Counted from the stretch's first letter, positions 16,716-26,727 are shown. The stretch is 64,000 bases of DNA from CAVWNR01 sp963756525 (GCA_963756525.1 CAVWNR010000001.1:186001-250000); one strand, 5' to 3'. The notes: generated from the sequence alone by a model not told the origin. Program-made: numbers and translations.

Positions 16716-19046
16716 TCAGTGTCGGCGCGGCGGCACGTGGTAGCGCAGCGTCGCCCGCGCGCGGGCCCGTAGCGGCAACCCGCGCCGCACCTGCCGGCGC
16801 AGCTCTCGGTGTGCCCGCCACGCAGCGTCGGCCTCTCCGGCGCCGATCGGCAGCGTCGAGCTGAACAGCGCGACGTTGGCCGCCGACCCGATGCGCGCCG
16901 CGCGCGCCGCCGGTTCGGCGCCGTAGCGCTGCGTGGTGGCCGCGGCGACCTCCGCGCCGGTGAGCGAGTCCAGGCCGGGCAGCCCGGATTCGGCGAGGAC
17001 GTCGAGGCTCTCCTGCCATGCGCCGACCAGCCGGGTGCGCGGGTCCGGGGCGCGCGCCCGGCGGCGGCAGCGAAGCAGCTTGCGCAGCCACAGCCACGCC
17101 AGTACTGCCAGGGCGAGAACGGCCAGCACGACCAGCGCGATCGGCCATAGCGCCAGCGCGCTGCTCCCCGAGCCCGGCAGCTGGCTCTTCGGCGCCACGG
17201 CGTGACCGCCGTTCGTCTGGGTGACGAGCGCCTGCTGGCTGGGAATCGCCGTCGGAGCGTTCGACGGGGCGGCGCCGACCCGCTGCTGGCGCTGCGCGGC
17301 GGAGTACCGGCTAGGCGACGGGTCGACGACGACCCAGCCGGCGCCGCGTACCGGGATCTCCACCCACGTCCAGGCGCTCGCCGTGGTGACCGGGTACCGC
17401 CCGGCCGGGATGGTACTGGCGCCGCCTGGCGTGCTGAGGTGGAAGCCGGTAACCACCCTCGCCGGGACGCCGAGGGACCGCGCCACCAGCGCGTACAGCG
17501 TCGCGAACTGCTCGGGGGTGCCGGTGCGGTCGGGTCCGACCACGGAGGCGAGCACGTCGGCGAAGCCGGTGCCGCCGCTTCGCGCCTGGGGCGGGGCAGA
17601 CGTGGCGGTGGGGGCTCCGGCACGCGGCGCGGCCGTGGAGGGCGCGGCGTGCGGCGTCGCGGGCACCGACGGGCGCTGCGCGCCGGAGAGCGCGTAGTTG
17701 CGCAGGTCGCGGGCGAGCGCCTGTAGGAACGCCGTCGGCGAGTCGGGGCTCACGCCGGTCTCGGCGGCGAAGGCAGTGATGACCTTGCCGAGGGTGGTGC
17801 GCGCATCCGGCGGCACCTGGACGTCGATCGGCGGGGCCGAGGTGGCCACCAGGGCGCCCGCGCCCAGCTGGTCGAATGTCCGCCCGGCGATCGAGGAGGT
17901 GACGGTGTAGCTGGCGCCGGGTCGCAGCGGTCCGTCCGGCACGATCATGCCGGTGCCCTGGTCGACGCTGATCGTGGTGCCGGAGACCCGGGCCGGCCGG
18001 TACAGGTAGGGCATCCACGGCGCGCTGCCGAGCGACCCGCCGGTGATCATGTAGTGCTGGGTCACGGTCGGTGCGGCGGGGTGCAGCGCCGGGTCGATCT
18101 CATTCGGCACCACGCCGCCGGACGGGCGGAAGGTGCGGTTGAACGACCAGCTGTCGCCGTCGTAGAAGTCGAGGTTGGCGACCGCGAAGTACGGTTCCGC
18201 GGCGCCGTCGAGGGTCACGTCGAACACCGCGGAGCCGGGGTTGCCGGGGCCCGGCCGCAGCCCGGAGACGAACGCAAGCGGTGCGAGCGGCGCCGACTGG
18301 TTCACCGCCGGGGAGCGCTGCAACGCGGCCGGCCGGCCGCGGACCGGCGATGCATGCACGGCCAGCGCGCCCACTCCGACGGCGAGCAGGGTGGCGAGCG
18401 CGCCGACGAGCAGGCCGCGTCCGGGCAGCACGCCGTCCGCGGCGCCGGCGTCGCCCGACGCGTCGTTGCGCAGCCATGCCTGCGCCACGCGCACCAGGCC
18501 GAACGTGCACAGCAGCGCGCCGCCGAGCAGCACGTCGTCGGCCCGCACGCCGGTCGCGTAGCCCAGCGTGGCGCGGGCCGTCCCCGCGTAGGTGAGCGCG
18601 AACGCCAGTACCCAGCCGCCGTAGGGGAGCAGCGTGCTGGGTGAGCGGGCGAGGCACTCGCCGGCGAACGCTCCGGCCAGCCAGCACAGCGCGACCGGAA
18701 CAACCATCAGCGACGGCGGGGTGACGAGCGGCAGCGCGAAGCTCAGCACCTGCGCGGGTCCGTGCACGAGGCCGTCCCACAGCGCGCCGAACGCGGTGGC
18801 GTCGTGCAGCACGACGAGCAGCAGGTAGGCGGCTCCCACGACCACATCGATCAGCGCGCTGACCGGCAGCGACCGGGTCACCGACCGGACGACGACGGTC
18901 GGCACGAGCACGCCGAGCACGGCCGCCCCGAACAGCGGCACGGCGATGGTGCCGGTCGGGAACGAGCGCAGCCAGGCCGCGCTCGAGAGCGCCGTGGCGA
19001 GCATCGCCAGTGGCAACAGCAGGGTGGGCACGAGGCGGCGCAACAT
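16716..19046 (-). CDS. TgpA-like transglutaminase-fold membrane protein, catalytic residues lost
   Basis: A 776-residue DUF3488/TgpA-type protein. About six membrane helices occupy the first 250 residues; an extracytoplasmic transglutaminase-like core lies around 440-590, followed by a further helix near 630-650 and a basic DUF4129-like tail. The core shows EQFATLYALVARSLGVPARV and GWVVVDPSPS, but the catalytic Cys (normally G-[YF]-C-E) is Pro (P511) and the HAW His site reads AWTW (559-561). Only the Asp of the triad (about D575) remains, so peptidase or crosslinking activity is unlikely. The ATG overlaps the DUF58 stop by one base, making it the last gene of the FN3-MoxR-DUF58 operon. Confidence 0.87.
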   Translation of the reverse strand: MLRRLVPTLLLPLAMLATALSSAAWLRSFPTGTIAVPLFGAAVLGVLVPTVVVRSVTRSLPVSALIDVVVGAAYLLLVVLHDATAFGALWDGLVHGPAQVLSFALPLVTPPSLMVVPVALCWLAGAFAGECLARSPSTLLPYGGWVLAFALTYAGTARATLGYATGVRADDVLLGGALLCTFGLVRVAQAWLRNDASGDAGAADGVLPGRGLLVGALATLLAVGVGALAVHASPVRGRPAALQRSPAVNQSAPLAPLAFVSGLRPGPGNPGSAVFDVTLDGAAEPYFAVANLDFYDGDSWSFNRTFRPSGGVVPNEIDPALHPAAPTVTQHYMITGGSLGSAPWMPYLYRPARVSGTTISVDQGTGMIVPDGPLRPGASYTVTSSIAGRTFDQLGAGALVATSAPPIDVQVPPDARTTLGKVITAFAAETGVSPDSPTAFLQALARDLRNYALSGAQRPSVPATPHAAPSTAAPRAGAPTATSAPPQARSGGTGFADVLASVVGPDRTGTPEQFATLYALVARSLGVPARVVTGFHLSTPGGASTIPAGRYPVTTASAWTWVEIPVRGAGWVVVDPSPSRYSAAQRQQRVGAAPSNAPTAIPSQQALVTQTNGGHAVAPKSQLPGSGSSALALWPIALVVLAVLALAVLAWLWLRKLLRCRRRARAPDPRTRLVGAWQESLDVLAESGLPGLDSLTGAEVAAATTQRYGAEPAARAARIGSAANVALFSSTLPIGAGEADAAWRAHRELRRQVRRGLPLRARARATLRYHVPPRRH

Positions 19047-20173
19047 CAGCGGGCCTGCGTATTCCAGGCCAGGCAGGCCGCCTCGGCGTCCGGCGCACTG
19101 ATGATCCGCACGCCCCGGAACCCGGGCACCGGGGTGTCGTTCAGGCAGACGATGACCAGCCGCTGGAACCGGCGGCGCAGCCCCGCCACGTAGGGCAGGG
19201 CCGCGCCGTCGAACTGGCCGGTGATCACCACCAGGGACGTGCCCCCCCGCGCCCGGCGCAGCCGCAGTAACTGCTCCTGCAGCGAGCCCGCCGGGTCGGC
19301 GCTCTGCCCGGTGAGGTGGTCGATCAGCGGCGTCACGTCGGGAAAGCGCGAGCCGCCGAGCACCGTCCCGTCGGTCAGCCGCAGCTCGACCGGCGACTTG
19401 TCGGCCGAAGCGGACACGAGCACGGAGGCCGCGACGTCGATCGCCGACTCGAAGGACTCTTCGGTGTAGGCGGCCGGGCGCAGGTCGAGGAGCACCACGG
19501 TGTAGGGCTGCGAGGTGTCGACGTTGTGCCGGACGACGAGGGTCCCGGTGCGCGCCGAGGAGCGCCAGTGCACCAGCCGCAGGTCGTCGCCCTGGACGTA
19601 CTCGCGCAGCCGGTGGAACGTGATGCTGCCCTGCGGCGCGGTGTCGGACGTGGGCCCGTCGAGCTGCCGGGTGAGCCCCGAAGGCAGGGCGCGCAACGGC
19701 AGCACGCGCGGGTAGACCCAGATGCGCTCGGTCCTCCCGTGCCGGCGCGAGGCGCGGAACAGGTCGAACGGGTCGCTGCGGGTCACCTCGACCGGGCCGA
19801 CGTCGAAGATCCCGCGGCGTGAGGTAGGCAGCCGGTAGGTGCGCACGCCGTGCTGGCCACGCCGCAGCCGGGGGATGACGGTGCGCACCCGCAGCGCCCC
19901 GAAGGGCTGGCTGGCGACGGTGCGGCCGATCCGGCTCCGGCCGGTGTTGGCGAAGCGCAGGAACGCGATCGCCGGCTCGCCCTTGGGTACCCGAGGTGGC
20001 TGGATCTGCCGCTCGATCGACAGGCTCGACGGACGAAGCACATTCACCAGCCCGTAGAGAACCAGCGCGACGAGCCCCACTCCGAGCAGCGCGAACGCCG
20101 GCCAGCGCAGCCAGACAGCCGCCGCGATCGACAGCAGTCCGGTGGCGAGAGCGGCGACGCCGACCCTAGTCAT
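19046..20173 (-). CDS. DUF58 family protein
   Basis: A 375-residue protein with two N-terminal hydrophobic segments (residues 5-48) and a DUF58 region in the C-terminal half (the GDDLRLVHWRSSARTGTLVV signature, then a VWA-like TVVLLDLRPAAY stretch). DUF58 proteins pair with MoxR AAA+ ATPases, and the set is thought to act as a chaperone for cell-envelope complexes. It sits directly between MoxR (17 bp upstream) and the transglutaminase-like gene (1-base overlap). The sequence is intact and typical. Confidence 0.92.
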   Translation of the reverse strand: MTRVGVAALATGLLSIAAAVWLRWPAFALLGVGLVALVLYGLVNVLRPSSLSIERQIQPPRVPKGEPAIAFLRFANTGRSRIGRTVASQPFGALRVRTVIPRLRRGQHGVRTYRLPTSRRGIFDVGPVEVTRSDPFDLFRASRRHGRTERIWVYPRVLPLRALPSGLTRQLDGPTSDTAPQGSITFHRLREYVQGDDLRLVHWRSSARTGTLVVRHNVDTSQPYTVVLLDLRPAAYTEESFESAIDVAASVLVSASADKSPVELRLTDGTVLGGSRFPDVTPLIDHLTGQSADPAGSLQEQLLRLRRARGGTSLVVITGQFDGAALPYVAGLRRRFQRLVIVCLNDTPVPGFRGVRIISAPDAEAACLAWNTQAR

Positions 20174-20190
20174 CCACGGTCACCGGCGGC

Positions 20191-21162
20191 TCAACTGAGC
20201 GCAAGCGCGCGCGGCACCGGCACCGACTGCAGCGTGCGAGCGATGACCTCGGCCGCGGTCCGCCCGTGCACCTCGGCCTCGGGCTGCAGGATCAGCCGGT
20301 GCGCCAGCACGACCGGCGCCATCGCCTTGACGTCCTCGGGCGCCACGTACGGCCGCCCGGATACGGCCGCCAGGGCGCGCGCCGCGCGCAGCAGCGCCAG
20401 GCTGCCGCGGGGCGAGACGCCCAGCCGCAGTTCCGGCACGGTGCGCGTCGCGGCGGAGAGGGCCACGATGTAGTCCTCGATCTGCGGCGACACTTCCACC
20501 AGCTTCACCGCGTCGATCAGCCCGAGCACCTGCTCGGCCGACATCACCGGCCGGAGCTGGGTGATCGTCGCGCCCATCTTCTGGGTGCGCAGCACCTCGG
20601 CCTCCGCCTCTGCAGACGGGTAGCCGACCGAGAGTTTCATCAGGAACCGGTCCACCTGGGCCTCGGGCAGGACGTAGGTGCCCTCCATGTCGATGGGGTT
20701 CTCGGTGGCCACCACCATGAACGGCATCGGCATGTGGTGCACCCCGGCGTCGACGCTGACCGTGGCCTCCTCCATCACCTCGAGCAGCGCCGACTGGGTT
20801 TTCGGCGAGGCCCGGTTGATCTCGTCGGCGAGCACGACGTTCGCGAATACCGGGCCGGGCTTGAACTCGAACTCGCCGGTGGCCTGGTTGTAGACGGATA
20901 CGCCGGTGACGTCGGACGGCAGCAGGTCCGGCGTGAACTGGATCCGGTTCCACGAGACCGAGAGCGAGGTGGCCAGCGCGCGGGCGAGCGAGGTCTTTCC
21001 GGTGCCGGGCACGTCCTCGAGCAGCAGATGCCCTTCGGCCAGCAGGCAGACCACCGCATCACGGATCACCTCGGGCTTGCCGAGGACCACCTGGCCGATG
21101 TTCGCGCAGAGGCGGTCGATCTCGCGGGCGACGCGCGTGACGTCGTCGTACGGGGTGGTCAT
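20191..21162 (-). CDS. MoxR-family AAA+ ATPase
   Basis: A 323-residue MoxR ATPase. Walker A is DVPGTGKTS, Walker B LADEINRASPKTQSALLEVMEE, with the sensor region VVATENPIDMEGTYVLPEAQVDRFLMK. All ATPase residues are present. MoxR proteins with DUF58 partners are believed to insert metals or remodel envelope and redox proteins. The ATG at 21162 is chosen because MTTPYDDV leads directly into the conserved helical start; the open frame upstream is the end of the FN3 gene, whose stop is 11 bp before this ATG. The order FN3 - MoxR - DUF58 - TgpA is common in actinobacteria. Confidence 0.95.
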   Translation of the reverse strand: MTTPYDDVTRVAREIDRLCANIGQVVLGKPEVIRDAVVCLLAEGHLLLEDVPGTGKTSLARALATSLSVSWNRIQFTPDLLPSDVTGVSVYNQATGEFEFKPGPVFANVVLADEINRASPKTQSALLEVMEEATVSVDAGVHHMPMPFMVVATENPIDMEGTYVLPEAQVDRFLMKLSVGYPSAEAEAEVLRTQKMGATITQLRPVMSAEQVLGLIDAVKLVEVSPQIEDYIVALSAATRTVPELRLGVSPRGSLALLRAARALAAVSGRPYVAPEDVKAMAPVVLAHRLILQPEAEVHGRTAAEVIARTLQSVPVPRALALS

Positions 21163-21173
21163 CGTGCTCCTGG

Positions 21174-24100
21174 TCAACTTGTCGAGGAACCGCTGGTCGA
21201 AGGGCTGGGTGGTGTCGAGGTCGGGGTTCGTGTCGGTGTGGGCGGCGTCGGTGTGGGCGTGGGCGTCGGTGTCGGCGTCGGCGGGGCCATGCCGGCGATG
21301 GTCGTGATCGAGACGTGATAGATCATCGTCGGCGACCAGGGATACCAGTAGCTGACCGCGACCGTCCACCGGGTCGGATCAGCGGGCGCCCTGGCGAGGC
21401 AGCCGGCCGAGACCGGGATCTGGGCGGACGGAGCCGGCACCGACGTGGCCTGCCCGCATGGCGCGCCGGCGAGGTACAGCGTCTCGGTCCAGCCGGTCGC
21501 CCGGCGGGCGTCGGCAGGGTCGGAGGTCGTGACGTTGACCTGCCAGTTCTGGTCCGAGCCGCTCCACGCGCCGTGCAAGGCGAGCAGGCCCGGCGGCGCC
21601 TGCGCGCTGACCGCCGCGCCGACCGTCGGGGAGATCGTCCCGCCGAAGAACGGCGGGGTCGTCGCGGTCATCGGGTCCTCGACGAGCGCGATCGCAACCG
21701 AGCAGGCGCCGTTGTACTGCGTGAGGTCGACCGGCGCAGTGATCACATCGGTGGCCGGGTCGATGCCCGCCTGCTGCAACGGCATCGACGTGCTGGCGCA
21801 GGTGAAGCTGCTGCCGGTGAGGTCGAACGTCTCGCCGCGGGCGGCCATGCTGGTCAGCCCGGCGAGGACGACGCGCAAAGTTCCCTTCGTCGGGTCGCCG
21901 GCATCCGTCAGCACCTGGGCCGTGCTGATCGACAGCGCCGGCCAGGCCGCGCGGGTGGAGGTGGGCACTGGGCCGATGGTCACCGATGCCTCGGGGTGCC
22001 GCGGCGGGCTCACGACGACGCTGCCGGTGTAGGACCGGCCCGCCGTGATGCCCTGGAACGTGACACTCGTCGACGCGGTCGGTCCGATGGTCTGCACGAC
22101 GCTGCCGGCCGAGCGCAGCTGGTAGGTGAACTCGGCGCCCACGCCCCCGGTATCGGCGACGGGGTCGGCCCCGAGGTCGAGGGTGAACGTCGTCGAGGTG
22201 GAGGAGCCGTATGCGACCTGGGCCGGCGTGCTCACCGTGAGCCGGATCTTCCCGGGCTGCGCCGGGCTCCAGCTGTAGCTGCACTGCTTGTCGCTGGTCG
22301 GCGCGCCGACGTCGCCCTGCAGGCCGACGCCCTGCACCGCGAAGCTCAGTCCGCGGCCCAACAGCGCGGTGCCGCCCGCGAACGTCGCGCGATAGGACGA
22401 CAGCGTCGGGTCGCCGCTCACGGTGATCGGGGCGAGCGGTGTGGACAGGCCCGCACCGTCGCAGAAGGACGGCAGCACCGTCCAGCTCGCAGCCGGCACA
22501 CACCCGGCCGACGGGTTGCCGCAGGCGTTCCACGTGACGGTCCAGTTGCCGGAGGCGTCGGTGCTGGTGTGCACCGCGGTCGGCGCGGCCGGGCCCTCGC
22601 GCCCGGTGGTGATCTCGACCGGCAGGGACGGCGTGCCCTGGCCGTTGATGTACGCGGTGACATTCAGCTGGTAGTGGCTGTCCGGGAAGAGCCCGGTCAG
22701 GTCGACGCCGGTCTGGCCCTGCACGGTGACGCGGCCGGGGGGCGCCGGCGCCCCGCCGCCGAGCAGCTTGACGTCGACGGCATAGGTCGACGGAACGCAG
22801 TCCTGGCTGTCCAACAGCGGATAGCTCCAGCGCAGTATCACCGACCGCGACGCCGGAGTCGCCTGGATGATCGTCGGGATGTGCGGCACCTGGGTGGTGT
22901 TCTTGCAGTTGACGGAGTTGTTGATCGGCTCGGGCAATGTGCCGATCGGCTGGGTGGAGCGGGCCGGCGCCCCGGTGACGTGCGGGTTGCCGATGATCGC
23001 CGCGGCGCCGCCGGCGGCGCTCAGGTCGACCGCGGCGCTCTTGTCGACGGTGACCGGCCGGTGGCTGCCGTCGGTGAAGACGGTGAGTGCGAACTCGTGG
23101 TCCGGTGAGTTGAAGACGACCCGGTCGCCGCGGGCGAACACCCGTGCGTCGGTGAAGTCGGCGACCTCCTGCACCTTGCCGGCGCTGGAGCGCGCGACTG
23201 GGTAGGCGGGGGCGCCGGCGATCGGCGTGGCGGAGCCGCCGGCGATCCGCCACAGACCCCCGACGGTGCTGCGATCCATGGTCCGATCCATGGTGTAGAG
23301 CGCGCCGTTGCTGACCGCGGGCGGGGCGAGGCGGATGGTCGCCGGGATCGCGGTGAGCCGCTGGGGTCCGGTGACCGCCACGCCGTCGGGAGCCGCACTT
23401 ACCTCACTCCACCCCTCGGCGGAGTGATACAGGAAGGCGAGCCGGCCAGTGCCGTTCGAGGCCGGGAGGATGCTGTCGACCGCCGACAGGCCGGGCACCG
23501 GCAGGGTGCGCGGCGTGGCGGGCGTTCTCGGGTCGTAGACGCGCAGCTCGGTCGGGGTGGCCAGGCCGACGACGTCGTCGCCGCTGCCGTCGGTGCGCCG
23601 CGTGGCGACGCCCAGCGCGGCGACTCCGCGCACCGATCCGTGCCCGGTGGCCGCGAGGGTGACCCCGGCTGCCGAGTTCTGCGGCACGCTCAACTGCTCG
23701 ACGCCGCGGGTAGCCCCGGAACCGCTCAGCAACCAGAGCGTGCCGTTGGCGCTGACGGCCGTTGCCGGGGTGGTCGTGTCGACCGGCGCGACGTGTGCGG
23801 AGGCACGCGGGGTGATCGCCGCCCGCTTGCTGTGCGCGTTTCGCCCAGCCTCGACGGTTGCCTGGTCGACTAGGTACACCGATGCCCCGGCGCGCGCCGA
23901 CTGGATGATGTAGGCCGAGTCGCCGCTCGCGACCGCCGTCGCGCTGGTCGGCCCTGCGGCCGGCGGGAGCGCGACACCGCCGCCGTCGGTCTTCACGACG
24001 AAGCCGGTGCGGTCGACCATGTTGAATGCGCCGGACGTGCTGTTGAGCAGCAGCGTCGGACCACCGAGCGGAACGACGCTCACGCCGCTCTCGCTCATGG

Positions 24101-24383
24101 CGCCGACCTGCAGATTGGCGTCGACCAGCCGGATCGTCGGCTTGCCGTCGGTGAGATCCACGGCGACCGGCGCCCGCTTGTCGGTGAGGAAGACCGAGCC
24201 GTAGAACAGCGAGAACGTCTTGGCGCGGCTGGGCTGGGCCAGCATGGAGACAGCACCGATCGCGGTGGCGACCAGTGCGAGCGCAGCCACCATCGCTACC
24301 TGCTGAGGGCGGCGAAGCGGCACCGCGGCGGCCCTGCCCGGCTCGGAGCGAAAGCCAGCACGGCCCGCCCGTGAGCTGCTCAC
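21174..24383 (-). CDS. Large FN3-domain envelope protein with TP-rich tail
   Basis: A 1069-residue protein. A basic N-terminus and one hydrophobic segment (about residues 23-50) make it a signal-anchor protein. About 400 residues of repeating beta strands (propeller-like) follow, then FN3-type modules (PTIIQATPASRSVILRWSYP, then PTAVHTSTDASGNWTVTWN) and more beta domains. The C-terminus is a Thr/Pro repeat tail, mostly TPTPTP, encoded around 21190-21290. GTG 24383 is chosen because AAGGAG lies 8 bases upstream; GTG 24407 is also open. It leads the MoxR operon. The role is unknown, likely surface-exposed; the MoxR/DUF58 pair may help assemble it (inference). Confidence 0.85.
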   Translation of the reverse strand: MSSSRAGRAGFRSEPGRAAAVPLRRPQQVAMVAALALVATAIGAVSMLAQPSRAKTFSLFYGSVFLTDKRAPVAVDLTDGKPTIRLVDANLQVGAMSESGVSVVPLGGPTLLLNSTSGAFNMVDRTGFVVKTDGGGVALPPAAGPTSATAVASGDSAYIIQSARAGASVYLVDQATVEAGRNAHSKRAAITPRASAHVAPVDTTTPATAVSANGTLWLLSGSGATRGVEQLSVPQNSAAGVTLAATGHGSVRGVAALGVATRRTDGSGDDVVGLATPTELRVYDPRTPATPRTLPVPGLSAVDSILPASNGTGRLAFLYHSAEGWSEVSAAPDGVAVTGPQRLTAIPATIRLAPPAVSNGALYTMDRTMDRSTVGGLWRIAGGSATPIAGAPAYPVARSSAGKVQEVADFTDARVFARGDRVVFNSPDHEFALTVFTDGSHRPVTVDKSAAVDLSAAGGAAAIIGNPHVTGAPARSTQPIGTLPEPINNSVNCKNTTQVPHIPTIIQATPASRSVILRWSYPLLDSQDCVPSTYAVDVKLLGGGAPAPPGRVTVQGQTGVDLTGLFPDSHYQLNVTAYINGQGTPSLPVEITTGREGPAAPTAVHTSTDASGNWTVTWNACGNPSAGCVPAASWTVLPSFCDGAGLSTPLAPITVSGDPTLSSYRATFAGGTALLGRGLSFAVQGVGLQGDVGAPTSDKQCSYSWSPAQPGKIRLTVSTPAQVAYGSSTSTTFTLDLGADPVADTGGVGAEFTYQLRSAGSVVQTIGPTASTSVTFQGITAGRSYTGSVVVSPPRHPEASVTIGPVPTSTRAAWPALSISTAQVLTDAGDPTKGTLRVVLAGLTSMAARGETFDLTGSSFTCASTSMPLQQAGIDPATDVITAPVDLTQYNGACSVAIALVEDPMTATTPPFFGGTISPTVGAAVSAQAPPGLLALHGAWSGSDQNWQVNVTTSDPADARRATGWTETLYLAGAPCGQATSVPAPSAQIPVSAGCLARAPADPTRWTVAVSYWYPWSPTMIYHVSITTIAGMAPPTPTPTPTPTPTPPTPTRTPTSTPPSPSTSGSSTS

Positions 24384-24612
24384 GCGTCCAACTCCTTGCC
24401 AAGTCACCAGGGCCCGCCAAGCGGGCCCGTCCCCCGGACTCGCTTCCGGATGTGCCGTGTCGACGGTGCCGCGGCTTCGGACGACAGCCTAGCTGATCGA
24501 GTGACGATTTGTTAACGCGATCCTTACGAATGTCAATCGACCGAAGCACGCGCACGGTATTCGGCACAAGTCGCCGACGAACTGGCCGGGAGTGCGCACT
24601 TCACTCGACGCC

Positions 24613-26727
24613 ATGCCTGCTCGTGGGCCCGCCGACAGCCGGGATGGTGGCCGTCGGCCCATCCGGATCGGTATCGACACCGGCGGAACGTTCACCGACG
24701 TGGTGGCGCTGGACGGGTCGACCGGGGAGCTGGTCAGCACCAAGACACCGTCCACCCCGGCAAATCCGGCGGACGGCTTCATGACCGGCATCGTCAAGGT
24801 GCTCGACCTTCTCGGCGCCGGCGCCGGCGACGTCGACACGGTGAGCCACGGCACCACCGTCGCCACCAACCAGCTCATCGAGGGCCGGCTCGGCCCGCTC
24901 GGCTTCGTCACCACCGAGGGCTACGAGTTCATCCTGGAGATTGCCCGCCAGTCCGTCCCGGACGGGTACGGCAACAGCTACTTCTGGGTCAAACCGGAGC
25001 GCATCGTGCCGGCCGACCTGGTGCGCACGGTAGGCGGCCGGCTGGACTACACGGGCGCGGAGCTTCGTCCGTTCGACGAGGCCTCGGCCGTCGCGGCGGC
25101 CCGGTTCTTTCACGAGCGCGGCATCGACACGATCGGGGTCTGCCTCCTGCATTCCTACGCCGATGACGCCCACGAGCGGCGGATGCGCGAGGTCCTCGCC
25201 CGCGAGCATCCCGACGCGGTGGTGTCGATCTCCTCGCAGGTGCTGCGCGAGTACCGCGAGTACGAGCGGTCGATGACCACGCTGGTCGACGCGGCGGTCA
25301 AGCCCGGTGTGGCCCGCTACGTCGGCGCGATCCGGCGCCGGTTGGACGAGCTCGCCGGGAGCCTGCCGTGCTACGTGATGAAGTCCAACGGGGGGGTGCT
25401 CTCGGCCGAGGAGGTGGTGCACCAGCCGATCACCACCGTGCTCTCCGGGCCGGCCGCCGGTGCGCTCGGTGCGGCGCTGGTCGCGCGGCGTGCCGGCTTC
25501 GACCGGGTGCTGACCCTCGACGGCGGCGGCACCTCCACCGACGTGTCGGTGGTGCTGCACGGCGAGCCGACGCTCACGACCGAGGGATCGGTCGGCGGCT
25601 ACCCGTCCAAGATTGCGATGATCGACGTAGTGACCGTCGGCGCAGGTGGCGGCTCGATCGCCTCGATCTCGCCCGAGGGGACGTTGAAGGTCGGGCCGCG
25701 TTCGGCCGGCGCCGACCCCGGTCCGCTCTGTTACGGGAAACCGCGGCGGGCCGCTGCTGGCGACTCCGTCACCGTCACCGACGCGCACCTGCTGCTGGGC
25801 CGGATCCCGCCGCGCCTGCTCGGCGGCGAGATCACGCTCGACGTGGCCGCGGCCCGGCACGGCGTCGGCGAGCTGGCCGGGCGGCTGGGCATGCCAGTCG
25901 AGGCGTGCGCCGCCGGCGTCCTGGAGATCACCGCCTGGAACCAGGCCAATGCGCTACGCCAGATCACGGTGAAACGCGGCCTGGACGTGCGTGACTTCAC
26001 GCTGACCACCTTCGGCGGCTCCGGTTCGCTGCTGGCCTGCCGGCTGATGGACGTGCTCTGCCTGCCCGCGGTTCTCGTGCCGCCGAGCCCGGGCAACGTC
26101 TCGGCGTTCGGCCTGCTGACCGTCGACGTCAAGAACGACTACGTGCAGACCGCGGTGGCCAGGCACGCCGATCTCGAGCCGGCGCGGGTCGCCACGATCT
26201 TCGACGGGCTGCAGGAGCAGGCGGCGGGCACGCTCGACCGGGAGGGTTTCGCCCGCTCGGAGCATCGCTATGTGCGCAGCGCGGACCTGCGCTACTTCGG
26301 CCAGGCGTTCGAGGTGCGGGTGCCGGTGCCCGACGGCGACTTCGACAAGTCGGCCGCGGACGATGTCGCCGCGGCCTTCCACGACGCGCACCGGGCGCTC
26401 TACGGCTACGACTTTCGCGACGACGCCCGCCAGTACGTGGAGTGGGTGAACCTGCGGGTCTCCGGCGTCGGCCCGATCACCCGGCCCGCGGTGCGCGAGC
26501 TCGCTGCCCGCGAGAGCGCCACGGTGCCGGCGGCCGGCAGCCGGCCGGTCTGTTTCGACGGCGAGGGCTACGTCGACGCGGCGACCTACCAGCGTGACGA
26601 GCTCCGCGCCGGCGATGTGATCACCGGGCCGGCCGTCGTCGAGGAGTTCGGATCGACGGTCCCTTTGCACCCCGGCTTCACCGCCCGCGTGGACCGCCTC
26701 GGCAACCTTGTGGTGACCCGGCAGTGA
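24613..26727 (+). CDS. hyuA: Hydantoinase/oxoprolinase subunit A (HyuA-like)
   Basis: About 704 residues with an ASKHA-type ATPase start (IRIGIDTGGTFTDVVALDG), the VSHGTTVATNQLIEG region, LTLDGGGTSTDVSVV, and the GAGGGSIASIS loop of HyuA proteins. HyuA/HyuB enzymes use ATP to open cyclic amides such as N-methylhydantoin or 5-oxoproline; relatives carboxylate acetone. The start is unsure: ATG 24613 is used, and GTG 24592 is in frame. The stop overlaps hyuB by ATP-enzyme-typical GTGA coupling. It is upstream of the CoA-transferase, carbamate kinase and ring-opening hydrolase genes, so the substrate may be a ring-derived amide; this is not shown by sequence. Confidence 0.9.
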   Translation: MPARGPADSRDGGRRPIRIGIDTGGTFTDVVALDGSTGELVSTKTPSTPANPADGFMTGIVKVLDLLGAGAGDVDTVSHGTTVATNQLIEGRLGPLGFVTTEGYEFILEIARQSVPDGYGNSYFWVKPERIVPADLVRTVGGRLDYTGAELRPFDEASAVAAARFFHERGIDTIGVCLLHSYADDAHERRMREVLAREHPDAVVSISSQVLREYREYERSMTTLVDAAVKPGVARYVGAIRRRLDELAGSLPCYVMKSNGGVLSAEEVVHQPITTVLSGPAAGALGAALVARRAGFDRVLTLDGGGTSTDVSVVLHGEPTLTTEGSVGGYPSKIAMIDVVTVGAGGGSIASISPEGTLKVGPRSAGADPGPLCYGKPRRAAAGDSVTVTDAHLLLGRIPPRLLGGEITLDVAAARHGVGELAGRLGMPVEACAAGVLEITAWNQANALRQITVKRGLDVRDFTLTTFGGSGSLLACRLMDVLCLPAVLVPPSPGNVSAFGLLTVDVKNDYVQTAVARHADLEPARVATIFDGLQEQAAGTLDREGFARSEHRYVRSADLRYFGQAFEVRVPVPDGDFDKSAADDVAAAFHDAHRALYGYDFRDDARQYVEWVNLRVSGVGPITRPAVRELAARESATVPAAGSRPVCFDGEGYVDAATYQRDELRAGDVITGPAVVEEFGSTVPLHPGFTARVDRLGNLVVTRQ

